Origin: Synergistaceae bacterium
Lineage (GTDB): Bacteria; Synergistota; Synergistia; Synergistales; Aminobacteriaceae
Direction: 5' to 3'
Assembly: GCA_017450125.1 (NCBI GenBank)
Contig: JAFSWZ010000035.1
Span: forward strand, 19,317-83,316
DNA: 64,000 nt
Of this stretch, positions 34,930 through 41,891 are shown piece after piece. Position 1 is the stretch's first letter, and every line of letters starts with the position of its first letter. Under the pieces are notes generated by a model, which searched no databases, was not told where the DNA came from, and was given only the letters and a program-made list of their open reading frames with translations. A program made the position numbers and the translations under genes.

Positions 34930-35457
34930 TTGTCAAATATCCCGAAGAGTAAACGGTCAGAGTCCAAGCTGGAAGCCCTGCACCGCGCTTACGAGTTGCG
35001 CAGGAAAATTACCGCTGAACTCATGGCCACTTTCGGATACAGCCACAAGAAGCTGGAGGCTCACGTGCAGAAATTGACCTCCTACGTTACAGACCCGGAG
35101 GAGCGCGAGAAGATGAGCAAGGCCATCCGCGAACTCGAAGACGGCTTTGACTCTTGGTTCATTCGGCGTGAACGCGACAGAGTGGCCGATTTCTGTCAGG
35201 GCATAACCGAGCACCTCAGAGCGGCAAACACAATCTGGCCGACTTACATGGCAGAGTTTCAGGAGAGACGGCTCGAAATGGATCGCGCTCTCGTGTGCTG
35301 CAACAAGTTGCAGGACGAATTGCAGTACATAGCCGAGACTTTGCCCGCTGACAAGAACAAGTTCATGAACATAGTGCTTGAAGTGCAGGCCGTTTTTGAT
35401 ATGATTAAGGCCTTGAGACAAGCTGACAACCGCTTTCTGAAGAACATTAAGCAGTGA
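34930..35457 (+). CDS. DGR accessory protein, Avd-like four-helix protein
   Basis: A 175-residue protein from TTG 34930 with AGGAGG 7 bases upstream. The product is almost wholly helical and basic, with spaced hydrophobic residues (AYELRRKITAELMATFGYSH, DKNKFMNIVLEVQAVFDMIK), consistent with the Avd-type four-helix bundle that forms a pentameric barrel and binds the reverse transcriptase and template RNA. It is longer than the classic Bordetella phage Avd (about 128 residues). The order target, avd, TR, RT is the classic layout. Identity rests on position and helical character more than on a clear motif. Confidence 0.75.
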   Translation: MSNIPKSKRSESKLEALHRAYELRRKITAELMATFGYSHKKLEAHVQKLTSYVTDPEEREKMSKAIRELEDGFDSWFIRRERDRVADFCQGITEHLRAANTIWPTYMAEFQERRLEMDRALVCCNKLQDELQYIAETLPADKNKFMNIVLEVQAVFDMIKALRQADNRFLKNIKQ

Positions 35458-35494
35458 GCGTGAGTCAATAAAGTTAGGGTGTCTTTTGTTGGTC

Positions 35495-35584
35495 GTTTCT
35501 GCTGCGTGTTTCGCTAATGTCATCAATTCTGGCAATTGCAACTACAATAATGCTTCGAATGCTGGCAGCGGTGTTCGCCCTGAT
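35495..35584 (+). repeat. DGR template repeat (TR)
   Basis: 90 bp between avd and the reverse transcriptase gene, matching the VR except at adenines. Its adenines sit mainly at the first two positions of codons in the VR frame (AAT, AAC, ATC, TAC), which allows many amino acids and avoids most stops. Beyond 35584 the match breaks down with two non-adenine differences (35585 T, 35591 C), so the 3' boundary of homology is near 35584-35590. It would be transcribed into the template RNA. Confidence 0.97.
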
Positions 35585-35589
35585 TCACT

Positions 35590-35627
35590 ACCCGCACGAC
35601 TATCGGACACAGTTTCCGTGTACGGGT
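35590..35627 (+). ncRNA. Nested hairpin downstream of TR, possible part of template RNA
   Basis: ACCCG (35590-35594) pairs with CGGGT (35623-35627), and inside it ACAC (35607-35610) pairs with GTGT (35618-35621). The structured RNA between TR and the reverse transcriptase gene is required for cDNA priming in known DGRs, so this could be such an element. It is a weak fold and needs covariation. Confidence 0.35.
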
Positions 35628-35726
35628 GAAGGGAAGGAAAAGACATCCTTTGCGCCTTCGGGTGCATAAATGCCAATCGCCACGCTGTTAGTTACGACTA
35701 ATACAGCTACAGGGCGGTTTTTCTTT

Positions 35727-36965
35727 ATGGACGAGAATATTTTTCTTGACGCTAACGTAATCTATGAGGCCGGTACAAAGGCGATGAGGGGCAGCAACTT
35801 CAAGTATGCTACCCAGCTGTTCGAGATGAACCATCTGCTTTATACGGCAATGCTCCAGAAGTCCCTGCTTGAAGGCACATACACACCGACTGAGGGCAGC
35901 AGATTCCTTATCCGCGAGCGCGGAAAACCCAGATACATTACCAGTAATTCAATGGCTGATAAGACCGTCAATCACATTATCTGCGACGGCATTCTTACCC
36001 CTGCACTGAGCAAGTTCCTGATTTACGACAACGGAGCTTCGCAGAAGGGTAAGGGTGTAGATTTTCACCGCAGACGGTTTGAGGCTCACCTGCACAAATT
36101 CTTCATGAGGCACGGGAGCAATGACGGCTACATTCTGCTGGGAGACTTCACGGGCTATTACGCAAACATTCCGCACGGTAAATGCCGCTCGGTTTTGGCG
36201 CAATTCCTCTCACGCTCCGTTGAGAATCCCGACGAGCTGAGATACACATTAGGCCTGATTGCACGGATATTCGGGACGTTCCGGGTAGACGTGAGCAGGT
36301 TCACGGACGCAGAGATTCAGGCCATGATGGACGGAAAGGTTGACCCGATGCTGAACCTTCACGCTGATTCCGCGACACTGACAGGGCAGAAATTCCTCGA
36401 TAAGGGCGTGGACATCGGCAACCAGATTTCCCAGAACATCGGCCTGATTTACCCTTACCGCTTCGACAACTACGCGAAGATTGTCGCGGGTATTGAGGGC
36501 TACGGCAGGTACACCGATGACTTCTATGCAATCTCGGACAGCCGCGAGGAATTGAGGACTCTGCTTGACGGGCTGAGAGTGATAGCTCATGAGTTCGGGA
36601 TAATCCTCAACGAGCGCAAGACACGGATTGTAAAACTCTCCGGCTTCTATCGGCACTTGCAGAACGGCTACAGCCTCACGGAAACAGGGCGGGTGATCCG
36701 CAAGATTAACCCCAAGAGCATAACGAGAGAGCGCAGAAAGCTGAAAGCCTACAAGAGGCTGCTTGACGCGGGGAAGATAACGTACAGCGAGATAGAAAAT
36801 ATTTTCAAGAGCTGGCTGGGCGGCAACTTTCGCAGGATGTCGCACCGCCAAATTTATAACATGACAGACCTGTTTATCAGGCTATTTAGGAGGAGACCGA
36901 AATGGAAAAAGGGACATTCACGGTTACGCTGGCTGATGGAACACAGCTCAGCGGATTGGGGCTGA
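35727..36965 (+). CDS. DGR reverse transcriptase
   Basis: A group-II-intron-like reverse transcriptase of the DGR clade, 412 residues from ATG 35727. An in-frame ATG at 35670 gives 431 residues, and neither has a clear ribosome-binding site. Visible motifs are FLIRERGKPRYITSNSMADK (motif 1-2 region), NGASQKGKG, the first catalytic Asp in LLGDFTGYYANIPH near residue 141, GNQISQ near residue 231 (DGR RTs have this in place of QGxxxSP) and the catalytic YTDD at residues 262-265. It copies TR RNA into adenine-mutated cDNA that replaces the VR. Its last 64 bases overlap the next gene in another frame. Confidence 0.96.
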   Translation: MDENIFLDANVIYEAGTKAMRGSNFKYATQLFEMNHLLYTAMLQKSLLEGTYTPTEGSRFLIRERGKPRYITSNSMADKTVNHIICDGILTPALSKFLIYDNGASQKGKGVDFHRRRFEAHLHKFFMRHGSNDGYILLGDFTGYYANIPHGKCRSVLAQFLSRSVENPDELRYTLGLIARIFGTFRVDVSRFTDAEIQAMMDGKVDPMLNLHADSATLTGQKFLDKGVDIGNQISQNIGLIYPYRFDNYAKIVAGIEGYGRYTDDFYAISDSREELRTLLDGLRVIAHEFGIILNERKTRIVKLSGFYRHLQNGYSLTETGRVIRKINPKSITRERRKLKAYKRLLDAGKITYSEIENIFKSWLGGNFRRMSHRQIYNMTDLFIRLFRRRPKWKKGHSRLRWLMEHSSADWG

Positions 36966-37249
36966 ACGGAAATAACTTCGTCAGCAAGAAGGAAGTAACA
37001 GCGGACACATTCAGGGGCAAGCTCTCGAAGGTAATCATTGAGGGCGACGCAGAGGCCGACGAAGCAGGACTCATTGGTACGCACCACAACATGGAGCTTG
37101 TGCAGATTGCGCACTATACGCAGGCGACACATGGGTGCGAGGACGGCTACTACTTCGTGCTGAGGGAGATTCCGGCGGCAGAGCTTGAGGCTCTCAGGAA
37201 TCGCGGGGATATCGACTACATCGCGATGATGACGGGCGTGGAACTGTAG
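36902..37249 (+). CDS. Hypothetical protein following the reverse transcriptase
   Basis: A 115-residue protein. ATG 36902 has AGGAGG 8 bases upstream and lies inside the end of the reverse transcriptase gene. The sequence is beta-rich at the N-terminus (FTVTLADGTQLSGLGLNGNN) and ends in a helical segment. Similar small proteins lie among tail and lysis genes of Firmicute-type phages. No function is recognised. Confidence 0.6.
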   Translation: MEKGTFTVTLADGTQLSGLGLNGNNFVSKKEVTADTFRGKLSKVIIEGDAEADEAGLIGTHHNMELVQIAHYTQATHGCEDGYYFVLREIPAAELEALRNRGDIDYIAMMTGVEL

Positions 37250-37261
37250 GAGGTGAAGGCA

Positions 37262-37396
37262 ATGTTCGAGAAGATCAAGAAGTATTACGACGCTGGCGTG
37301 TGGGACGAACACAGAGTGCGTGAGGCGGTCGCAAAGAACGTAATCACGGCGGAAGAGTTCAAGGCAATAACGGGAAAGGGACTGCTCGGAGAATAA
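37262..37396 (+). CDS. XkdX-like short protein
   Basis: A 44-residue protein. ATG 37262 follows GGAGGTGAAGG by a few bases. The sequence MFEKIKKYYDAGVWDEHRV with NVITAEEFKAITG is the XkdX pattern found after tail-fibre genes in many phages. Its role is unknown. Confidence 0.8.
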   Translation: MFEKIKKYYDAGVWDEHRVREAVAKNVITAEEFKAITGKGLLGE

Positions 37397-37468
37397 CCGG
37401 GCAGTTATTTTTTGCGGGGAGGCTCAGTGCGGGTCTCCCTGCTTTCGTGTTATTTGGGAGGTATAAGA

Positions 37469-37855
37469 ATGGCTAACGATACGAAGAATTTCAAGGCTGC
37501 GGAGTTCACATGTCATTGCGGATGCGGAAAGAACGAGATTCAGCAGCCCGTCCTGAACATGTGCCAGAAGATACGCGACGAACTTGGGCAGGCCGTCAGA
37601 ATCAACAGTGGGTACAGATGCCCGAAGCACAACGCAAAGGTGAGCAAGGCTAAGGCTTCCCGCCACACTATGGGCAAGGCCGCTGACCTCAGCTCAGCAG
37701 GCGGCGCGCTCTCCATTCTGCTGGCGGTTCACAAACTCTTTCTCGCGGGCAGGCTCCCGGAGCTGGGATACTGCATCTATTACCCCAACAAGAATTTCGT
37801 TCACATTGACCTTGACACCAGGCCGAGCGGCAAAGTCTTTGAGGTCTCGCTATGA
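37469..37855 (+). CDS. Peptidase M15 endolysin
   Basis: A 128-residue zinc peptidase. ATG 37469 follows GGGAGG by 7-9 bases and is preferred to an upstream start at 37412. The motifs SRHTMGKAADL (zinc His and Asp) and FVHIDL (zinc His) are those of the M15 D-Ala-D-Ala carboxypeptidase/endolysin family, and INSGYRCPKHNAKV is also typical. It would cut peptide cross-links at lysis. Its stop overlaps the holin start (ATGA). Confidence 0.9.
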   Translation: MANDTKNFKAAEFTCHCGCGKNEIQQPVLNMCQKIRDELGQAVRINSGYRCPKHNAKVSKAKASRHTMGKAADLSSAGGALSILLAVHKLFLAGRLPELGYCIYYPNKNFVHIDLDTRPSGKVFEVSL

Positions 37856-38295
37856 GCGCGAACTATTACATCAACACAGGCGTTGCCCTCGCGGGAGGCT
37901 TCCTGTCGTGGTTCATCGGCGGCATTAAAGGCGGCGTGGTCGTGCTCTTCCTGCTCATGGTCATCGATTACATCACAGGGGTCATGAAGGGCTTTGCCCT
38001 GAAGAAGTGGTGCAGTGAGATCGGCTTTCGCGGCATTGCTAAGAAGGTCTGCATGTTCCTCTTCGTCGGGATAGCTAACGTCATCGACAACGAGATGCAC
38101 ATTGAGCTGTTGGGGCACAATGACGTGCTTAGGGACGCGGTGATTTGCTTCTACATCGCCAACGAAGGCCTGAGCATCACAGAGAACGCAATAGACTTGG
38201 GCGCACCCGTTCCTGAAGGCCTGAAGGAGCGTTTCCTTGCGTGGAGGAACAAACAGCTGATAAGCAAGAATACCCCGCAGGACGAGGAAGATTAG
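37852..38295 (+). CDS. Holin, phage_holin_4 (TcdE-like) family
   Basis: A 147-residue protein with at least three hydrophobic segments: GVALAGGFLSWFIGGI, VVVLFLLMVIDYITGVMKG, and VCMFLFVGIANVID. The MVIDYITGVMKGF stretch and a following KKWCSEIGFRGIAKK loop identify the family. It would open the membrane so that the M15 enzyme reaches the cell wall. The C-terminus is charged. It is coupled to the endolysin gene. Confidence 0.9.
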   Translation: MSANYYINTGVALAGGFLSWFIGGIKGGVVVLFLLMVIDYITGVMKGFALKKWCSEIGFRGIAKKVCMFLFVGIANVIDNEMHIELLGHNDVLRDAVICFYIANEGLSITENAIDLGAPVPEGLKERFLAWRNKQLISKNTPQDEED

Positions 38296-38375
38296 CGGCA
38301 GGAAGCCCCTTGCGGGAAACCCGAATCAGAGTGAACATACACAGAGATTATGATGAACGAGGAGGTTTACCCGCG

Positions 38376-38630
38376 ATGAAGAACCCGGAAATTTTCGACA
38401 TTAACGGAGTGCCCGAAAGTCTGTCGATAATGTTCCACAAGGACAACTGCAGCGTGATAGCAATTCAGGACGCAACGGAAGAAAGCGTAACGGGCGCAGA
38501 GCTTGTCGAGAAGCTGAATAAGCTGCGACTGTTCAGCCGGTTTCAGCTAGACCGCGAGACAAAGGATTACGCCCGGCTAATCACGACCGACAGCTGGGGC
38601 AAGACGCACTACTTTCGGGCGTGGAAGTAA
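38376..38630 (+). CDS. Hypothetical small protein
   Basis: An 84-residue protein. ATG 38376 has AGGAGG 10 bases upstream and is preferred over the longer frame from 38241, which overlaps the holin gene. No domain is recognised. It converges on the repressor-like gene at 38646, with an inverted repeat (CGCACAGG/CCTGTGCG, 38638-38670) between and partly within the gene ends. Confidence 0.5.
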   Translation: MKNPEIFDINGVPESLSIMFHKDNCSVIAIQDATEESVTGAELVEKLNKLRLFSRFQLDRETKDYARLITTDSWGKTHYFRAWK

Positions 38631-38637
38631 CGTAAGG

Positions 38638-38670
38638 CGCACAGGTTAGGACTTGGCCTTTTCCTGTGCG
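38638..38670. terminator. Inverted repeat between convergent genes, possible terminator
   Basis: CGCACAGG (38638-38645) and CCTGTGCG (38663-38670) with a 17-base loop. On the + strand it is followed by TTATTCTT. It overlaps the 3' end of the - strand gene. Confidence 0.4.
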
Positions 38671-39041
38671 TTATTCTTGGCCGCCTCTCCAGCGATAATC
38701 CCGTCAAGCCTGTGAAGTTTCCTGATCAGGACTCTCATGCACTGCAAGATTTCACGTTCGAGGCCTTCTTTATCCCCGCTCATTTCAGCCTTGCTCCCTT
38801 CAGCGGCTATTTCCGCCTCAAGCTCTGCCTCCTCAGCCTTGCGCCTGTTCTGCCACATTGCCGCAAACCCGCGCGGATTCCTCTCGTAACTCTCGATTGT
38901 TGCCTTCGGTATCATCCACTGATGCCCGATCCTGAACGCCCCTTCCATTTTCCCCTGTCGGCACAGCAGCGTTATGGAGCTGTTCCTGTAGCCTAAAATT
39001 TTTGCGGCTTCCTCGACCGATACCAAATCCTTAATATCCAC
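38646..39041 (-). CDS. Helix-turn-helix protein, excisionase/regulator type
   Basis: A 131-residue protein from GTG 39041 with GAGGAGG 9 bases upstream. The first 55 residues (LVSVEEAAKILGYRNSSITL, then GAFRIGHQWMIPKATIESYE) form an excisionase-type winged helix. The rest is a charged helix. It is the only gene on the - strand between the prophage structural genes and the integrase side and diverges from the promoter at 39106. It may control that promoter or the lysogeny switch, but no operator was identified. Confidence 0.7.
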   Translation of the reverse strand: MDIKDLVSVEEAAKILGYRNSSITLLCRQGKMEGAFRIGHQWMIPKATIESYERNPRGFAAMWQNRRKAEEAELEAEIAAEGSKAEMSGDKEGLEREILQCMRVLIRKLHRLDGIIAGEAAKNNAQEKAKS

Positions 39042-39105
39042 TGCACTAATCCTCCTCTTTGCGTTATGACCAGCATTATATCACCGTTTAGCATTAAATA
39101 AAGAC

Positions 39106-39133
39106 TTGCATACTACGTTTTGAGAGTTATACT
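39106..39133 (+). promoter_or_regulatory. Promoter P1 (TTGCAT-16-TATACT)
   Basis: TTGCAT (39106-39111), 16-base spacer, TATACT (39128-39133). It is nearly identical in layout and flanks (GACTTGCATA, GAGTTATACT) to the promoter at 40095-40122. It drives the gene at 39182. Confidence 0.75.
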
Positions 39134-39144
39134 GTGTTCATCAA

Positions 39145-39173
39145 GCGGAAACGCAGTAATCACAAGGAAGGAG
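39145..39173 (+). promoter_or_regulatory. Conserved leader element, copy 1
   Basis: GCGGAAACGCAGTAATCAC then AAGGAAGGAG, ending in the ribosome-binding site. GCG GAAA CGC can form a small GNRA-loop hairpin. Similar elements lie at 39575 and 40136. Confidence 0.6.
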
Positions 39174-39181
39174 AACGAACA

Positions 39182-39538
39182 ATGGCAAAGGAAGCAGTAG
39201 TAATCCGGGAGTACGAGGAAATCCTCAGCGGCGGCAGGAACTTCGACGAGGCCAGCGACAACTGGACAATACTGAAGGCCTGCAAGGCCAACAAGGCAGC
39301 AGGAAACGCAAGGCTGGACTTCAACGATGTAATCTGGGACGAGGACATCAAGGTGATAGCGGACACAATGCGCAAGGCGGGCATCAGGGAGTTCACGATC
39401 TCAGTGCATCAGGGAAACCTGATAGACGTGCTGACAGCCTTTCAGGAGCTCGGAGTATTCATCAGGGGCATGGTGCAGGTGAGGACGCGCTATCAATCGC
39501 TCGGCGTTGTGCCGGCAATCCTCATGCAGGTAGCATAG
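39182..39538 (+). CDS. Hypothetical prophage protein, paralogue A
   Basis: A 118-residue protein from ATG 39182, with GGAAGGAG upstream. It resembles the product of 39613: both have V(I/V)REYE-like starts, an N-x-R-(L/I)-(D/N)-F stretch (NARLDFND) and a segment DTMRKAGIREFTISV. The pattern suggests a small alpha/beta domain. The function is unknown. It has its own promoter and terminator, as do many accessory genes. Confidence 0.6.
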   Translation: MAKEAVVIREYEEILSGGRNFDEASDNWTILKACKANKAAGNARLDFNDVIWDEDIKVIADTMRKAGIREFTISVHQGNLIDVLTAFQELGVFIRGMVQVRTRYQSLGVVPAILMQVA

Positions 39539-39558
39539 CGGGGAACATCCCCCGCTTT
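39537..39558 (+). terminator. Intrinsic terminator
   Basis: AGCGGGG/CCCCGCT stem of 7 bp with a 6-base loop and a short TT run, directly after the gene at 39182. Confidence 0.6.
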
Positions 39559-39574
39559 AACCCTAATACGGTCG

Positions 39575-39603
39575 GCGGAAACACGGTAATCATCAAGAAG
39601 GAG
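39575..39603 (+). promoter_or_regulatory. Conserved leader element, copy 2
   Basis: GCGGAAACACGGTAATCAT then CAAGAAGGAG. It has one weakened base pair in the small hairpin relative to copies 1 and 3, and no clear promoter lies just upstream. Confidence 0.6.
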
Positions 39604-39612
39604 AAGAAGACG

Positions 39613-39999
39613 ATGCAGACAAAAGCGGTGTTCGTACGGGAGTTTGAGGTTATCTTCGATTGCCTCATGGAAGACCTCATCAATTACGGTGAGTGTCGCT
39701 ACAAAGCAGAAGCAGGGATTAACCCGATAGTGTTCAGCGCGTACTGCTGGAGCAAGAAGGACGGGAACAGCAGGATTAATTTCGGGGACGATCTTGATCC
39801 TGAAGACGTGGCGGATATAGTCTCGTCACTGCGCAAACACGGTATCACGGAGTTCACGCTTTCCCCTACGTTAGCTCCGGCCGGCGTAACATCAACCCTA
39901 GCCGCGTTCAAGAAACTCGGTTTTGTGGCGAGGGACAAGGTAAACATCAAGGGCTTCAACGGCAAGGAAGTTCCTGCGCTATTAGTGAGGGCAGTGTAG
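39613..39999 (+). CDS. Hypothetical prophage protein, paralogue B
   Basis: A 128-residue protein from ATG 39613 with AAGGAG upstream. It is related to the gene at 39182 (AVFVREFEVIF at the start, GNSRINFGDDLDPEDVADIV and SLRKHGITEFTLS in the middle). The similar leader suggests shared regulation and duplication of a whole unit. No function is recognised. Confidence 0.6.
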   Translation: MQTKAVFVREFEVIFDCLMEDLINYGECRYKAEAGINPIVFSAYCWSKKDGNSRINFGDDLDPEDVADIVSSLRKHGITEFTLSPTLAPAGVTSTLAAFKKLGFVARDKVNIKGFNGKEVPALLVRAV

Positions 40000-40016
40000 G
40001 CGGCCAGACTGTCAGG

Positions 40017-40042
40017 CGGCGGTGAGTCTTCCCGCCGTTTTT
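40017..40042 (+). terminator. Intrinsic terminator
   Basis: CGGCGG/CCGCCG stem with a 9-base loop followed by five T (40038-40042). Confidence 0.8.
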
Positions 40043-40094
40043 CTTTGCCCTGAAATTCCGCGTTATATTCTGCGAAAAAGATTGAATAATGGAC

Positions 40095-40122
40095 TTGCAT
40101 AATACTCTTTCAGAGTTATACT
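40095..40122 (+). promoter_or_regulatory. Promoter P2 (TTGCAT-16-TATACT)
   Basis: TTGCAT (40095-40100), 16 bases, TATACT (40117-40122). The same boxes and spacing as at 39106-39133. It drives the amidoligase cassette. Confidence 0.75.
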
Positions 40123-40135
40123 ACAACCATCGAAC

Positions 40136-40164
40136 GCGGAAACGCAGTAAACATCAAGAAGGAG
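40136..40164 (+). promoter_or_regulatory. Conserved leader element, copy 3
   Basis: GCGGAAACGCAGTAAACAT then CAAGAAGGAG before the amidoligase gene. Confidence 0.6.
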
Positions 40165-40173
40165 CAAGGAATT

Positions 40174-41121
40174 ATGACGGACAAGACAGCAGCACAGATA
40201 GCGAACATGAAGAAGCAGACAATCGGTGTAGAAGTTGAGATGAACGGCATCACGCGCAAGAACGCCGCAATGGTTGCCGCCGATTTCTTCGGGACGCACC
40301 AGTACGAGTGCACAGCCGGGCGCAACGGTTATTCAACGTGGAGCGCATGGGACGCAGAGAGCCGCGAATGGAAATTCCAGAAGGATGTGAGCATTCAGGG
40401 CAACGACGACGAGAAGTGCGAGCTTGTTACGCCGATCCTGCGCTACGAGGACATCGAAACATTGCAGGGACTGCTTCGGGTACTCAGGAAGGCCGGAGCA
40501 CAGAGCAGTGCATCAAGGGGATGCGGAGTTCACATCCACGTAGGCCTCAAGAGCGAAGCCGGAGACCACACAGCGCAGACGCTCACCAATTTGGCGAACA
40601 TGATGGCCGCGCACGAAGAGCAGATAGGCCGGGCAATCAAGATTTCCGAGCACAGAGTTGCGGGGTACTGCCAGACAGTCAGCCGCGCATTCCTGGACAG
40701 GCTCAACGCGCAGAAGCCCCAGACCATGAGCCAGCTTGCGGACATCTGGTACGAGGGCAACGGAGCGAATTACCGCCGCGATGAACACTACAATAACAGC
40801 CGCTATCACATGCTGAACCTGCACGCCTGCTTCACGAAAGGCACGATAGAGTTCCGGTTGTTCCAGTTCGACGAACCCCACGACGGCAAGAAGGGCGGAA
40901 TACACTGCGGACAGCTCAAGGCCTACATTCAGCTCTGCCTTGCGATGAGCCAGCTTGCGAAGGAGCTCAAGAGTGCGAGACCGAAGCCCCAGCAGAGGGA
41001 GAATGAGAAGTACGCATTCCGCTGCTGGATGCTGAGACTGGGCTTCATCGGGGCGGAGTTCAAGACCGCAAGAACACTCCTTTTGCGGAACGTAAGCGGC
41101 GACGGAGCATGGAGGCACTAA
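40174..41121 (+). CDS. Amidoligase-family enzyme
   Basis: A 315-residue protein of the amidoligase_2 family, a glutamine-synthetase-like fold that joins carboxyl and amine groups using ATP. Motifs: IGVEVEMNGI (first Glu pair, metal), DVSIQGNDDEKCELVTPIL, GCGVHIHVGL (His/Gly strand) and GTIEFRLFQF. These sit in family order. It begins a cassette with a DpnD/PcfM-like gene and a gamma-glutamylcyclotransferase, a known gene association that suggests making and breaking of amide-linked peptide modifications. The substrate is unknown. Confidence 0.88.
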   Translation: MTDKTAAQIANMKKQTIGVEVEMNGITRKNAAMVAADFFGTHQYECTAGRNGYSTWSAWDAESREWKFQKDVSIQGNDDEKCELVTPILRYEDIETLQGLLRVLRKAGAQSSASRGCGVHIHVGLKSEAGDHTAQTLTNLANMMAAHEEQIGRAIKISEHRVAGYCQTVSRAFLDRLNAQKPQTMSQLADIWYEGNGANYRRDEHYNNSRYHMLNLHACFTKGTIEFRLFQFDEPHDGKKGGIHCGQLKAYIQLCLAMSQLAKELKSARPKPQQRENEKYAFRCWMLRLGFIGAEFKTARTLLLRNVSGDGAWRH

Positions 41122-41360
41122 TGAAGGTATACAGGGTAGCAATGACGGAGATGTACCGAAAGGTAGTCTCCGTCGAAGCCCTCAATGAGCGGGAGGCTCA
41201 CCAGCGGGCATGGGATGCATGGAACAACACGGAAATTATCCTTGACGAAAACGACTTTGCGGGCGCAGAAATGGACGTGCTGGGCGAGGGGCTAGGAGCT
41301 TGCGAGGGTAAAATCATCGAAGGATTCGACTATGGGAAAGGAGCGGCAACGAATGGCTGA
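41121..41360 (+). CDS. DpnD/PcfM-like small protein
   Basis: A 79-residue protein. ATG 41121 overlaps the amidoligase stop (TAATG). The pattern YRVAMTEMYRKVVSVEALNE, then WDAWNNTEIILDENDFAGAE, matches the DpnD/PcfM family of unknown function, common on mobile elements. Its end overlaps the following gene. Confidence 0.72.
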   Translation: MKVYRVAMTEMYRKVVSVEALNEREAHQRAWDAWNNTEIILDENDFAGAEMDVLGEGLGACEGKIIEGFDYGKGAATNG

Positions 41361-41823
41361 CAGGTATTATATCGCGTACGGGAGCAACTTATCCGTTGAG
41401 CAGATGAGAGTGCGGACACCAGACGCTGTGATTGTTGGTACAGGGATGCTCAAGGGATGGCGGCTGTTGTTCCGGCAGTTTGCGACAATCGAGAAGTGCA
41501 AGGGGTATTCAGTGCCGGTGCTGGTCTGGAAGATTTCAGCGCAGGATGAAAAGAGTCTCGACAGGTATGAAGGCTTCCCGAGCTTCTACGTCAAGAAGAA
41601 CCTGAAGGTTGATGTTACGTCGCTTGACGGGCAGGACTTAGGCGAGCTTACCGCGATGGTGTACATCATGACGAAGACAGCGGCAGAGACACGGGGAATT
41701 AACCCAATGCCCAGCAAGTACTACTATTCAGTGTTGCATGAAGGGTACGAGACTTTTGGGTTTGATGGTAAAATCCTGAGCGAGGCAGTAATGGAAGCCT
41801 CCGTGCGTGTACAGCCTCATTAA
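41353..41823 (+). CDS. Gamma-glutamylcyclotransferase (AIG2/GGCT fold)
   Basis: A 156-residue protein from ATG 41353, with AAGGAG about 10 bases upstream. It starts YYIAYGSNLSVEQM, the substrate-binding loop of the GGCT/AIG2 fold, and has the catalytic Glu in SLDRYEGFPSFY. These enzymes release 5-oxoproline from gamma-glutamyl amides. With the amidoligase it may form a synthesis/removal pair. It is the last gene of that cassette. Confidence 0.87.
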   Translation: MADRYYIAYGSNLSVEQMRVRTPDAVIVGTGMLKGWRLLFRQFATIEKCKGYSVPVLVWKISAQDEKSLDRYEGFPSFYVKKNLKVDVTSLDGQDLGELTAMVYIMTKTAAETRGINPMPSKYYYSVLHEGYETFGFDGKILSEAVMEASVRVQPH

Positions 41824-41891
41824 GTAGTACCACGTTGCTCCGTGAGTACTGCGTTTCGTTCGATGACGGCCTCCGTGATTGGAGACCGTTT

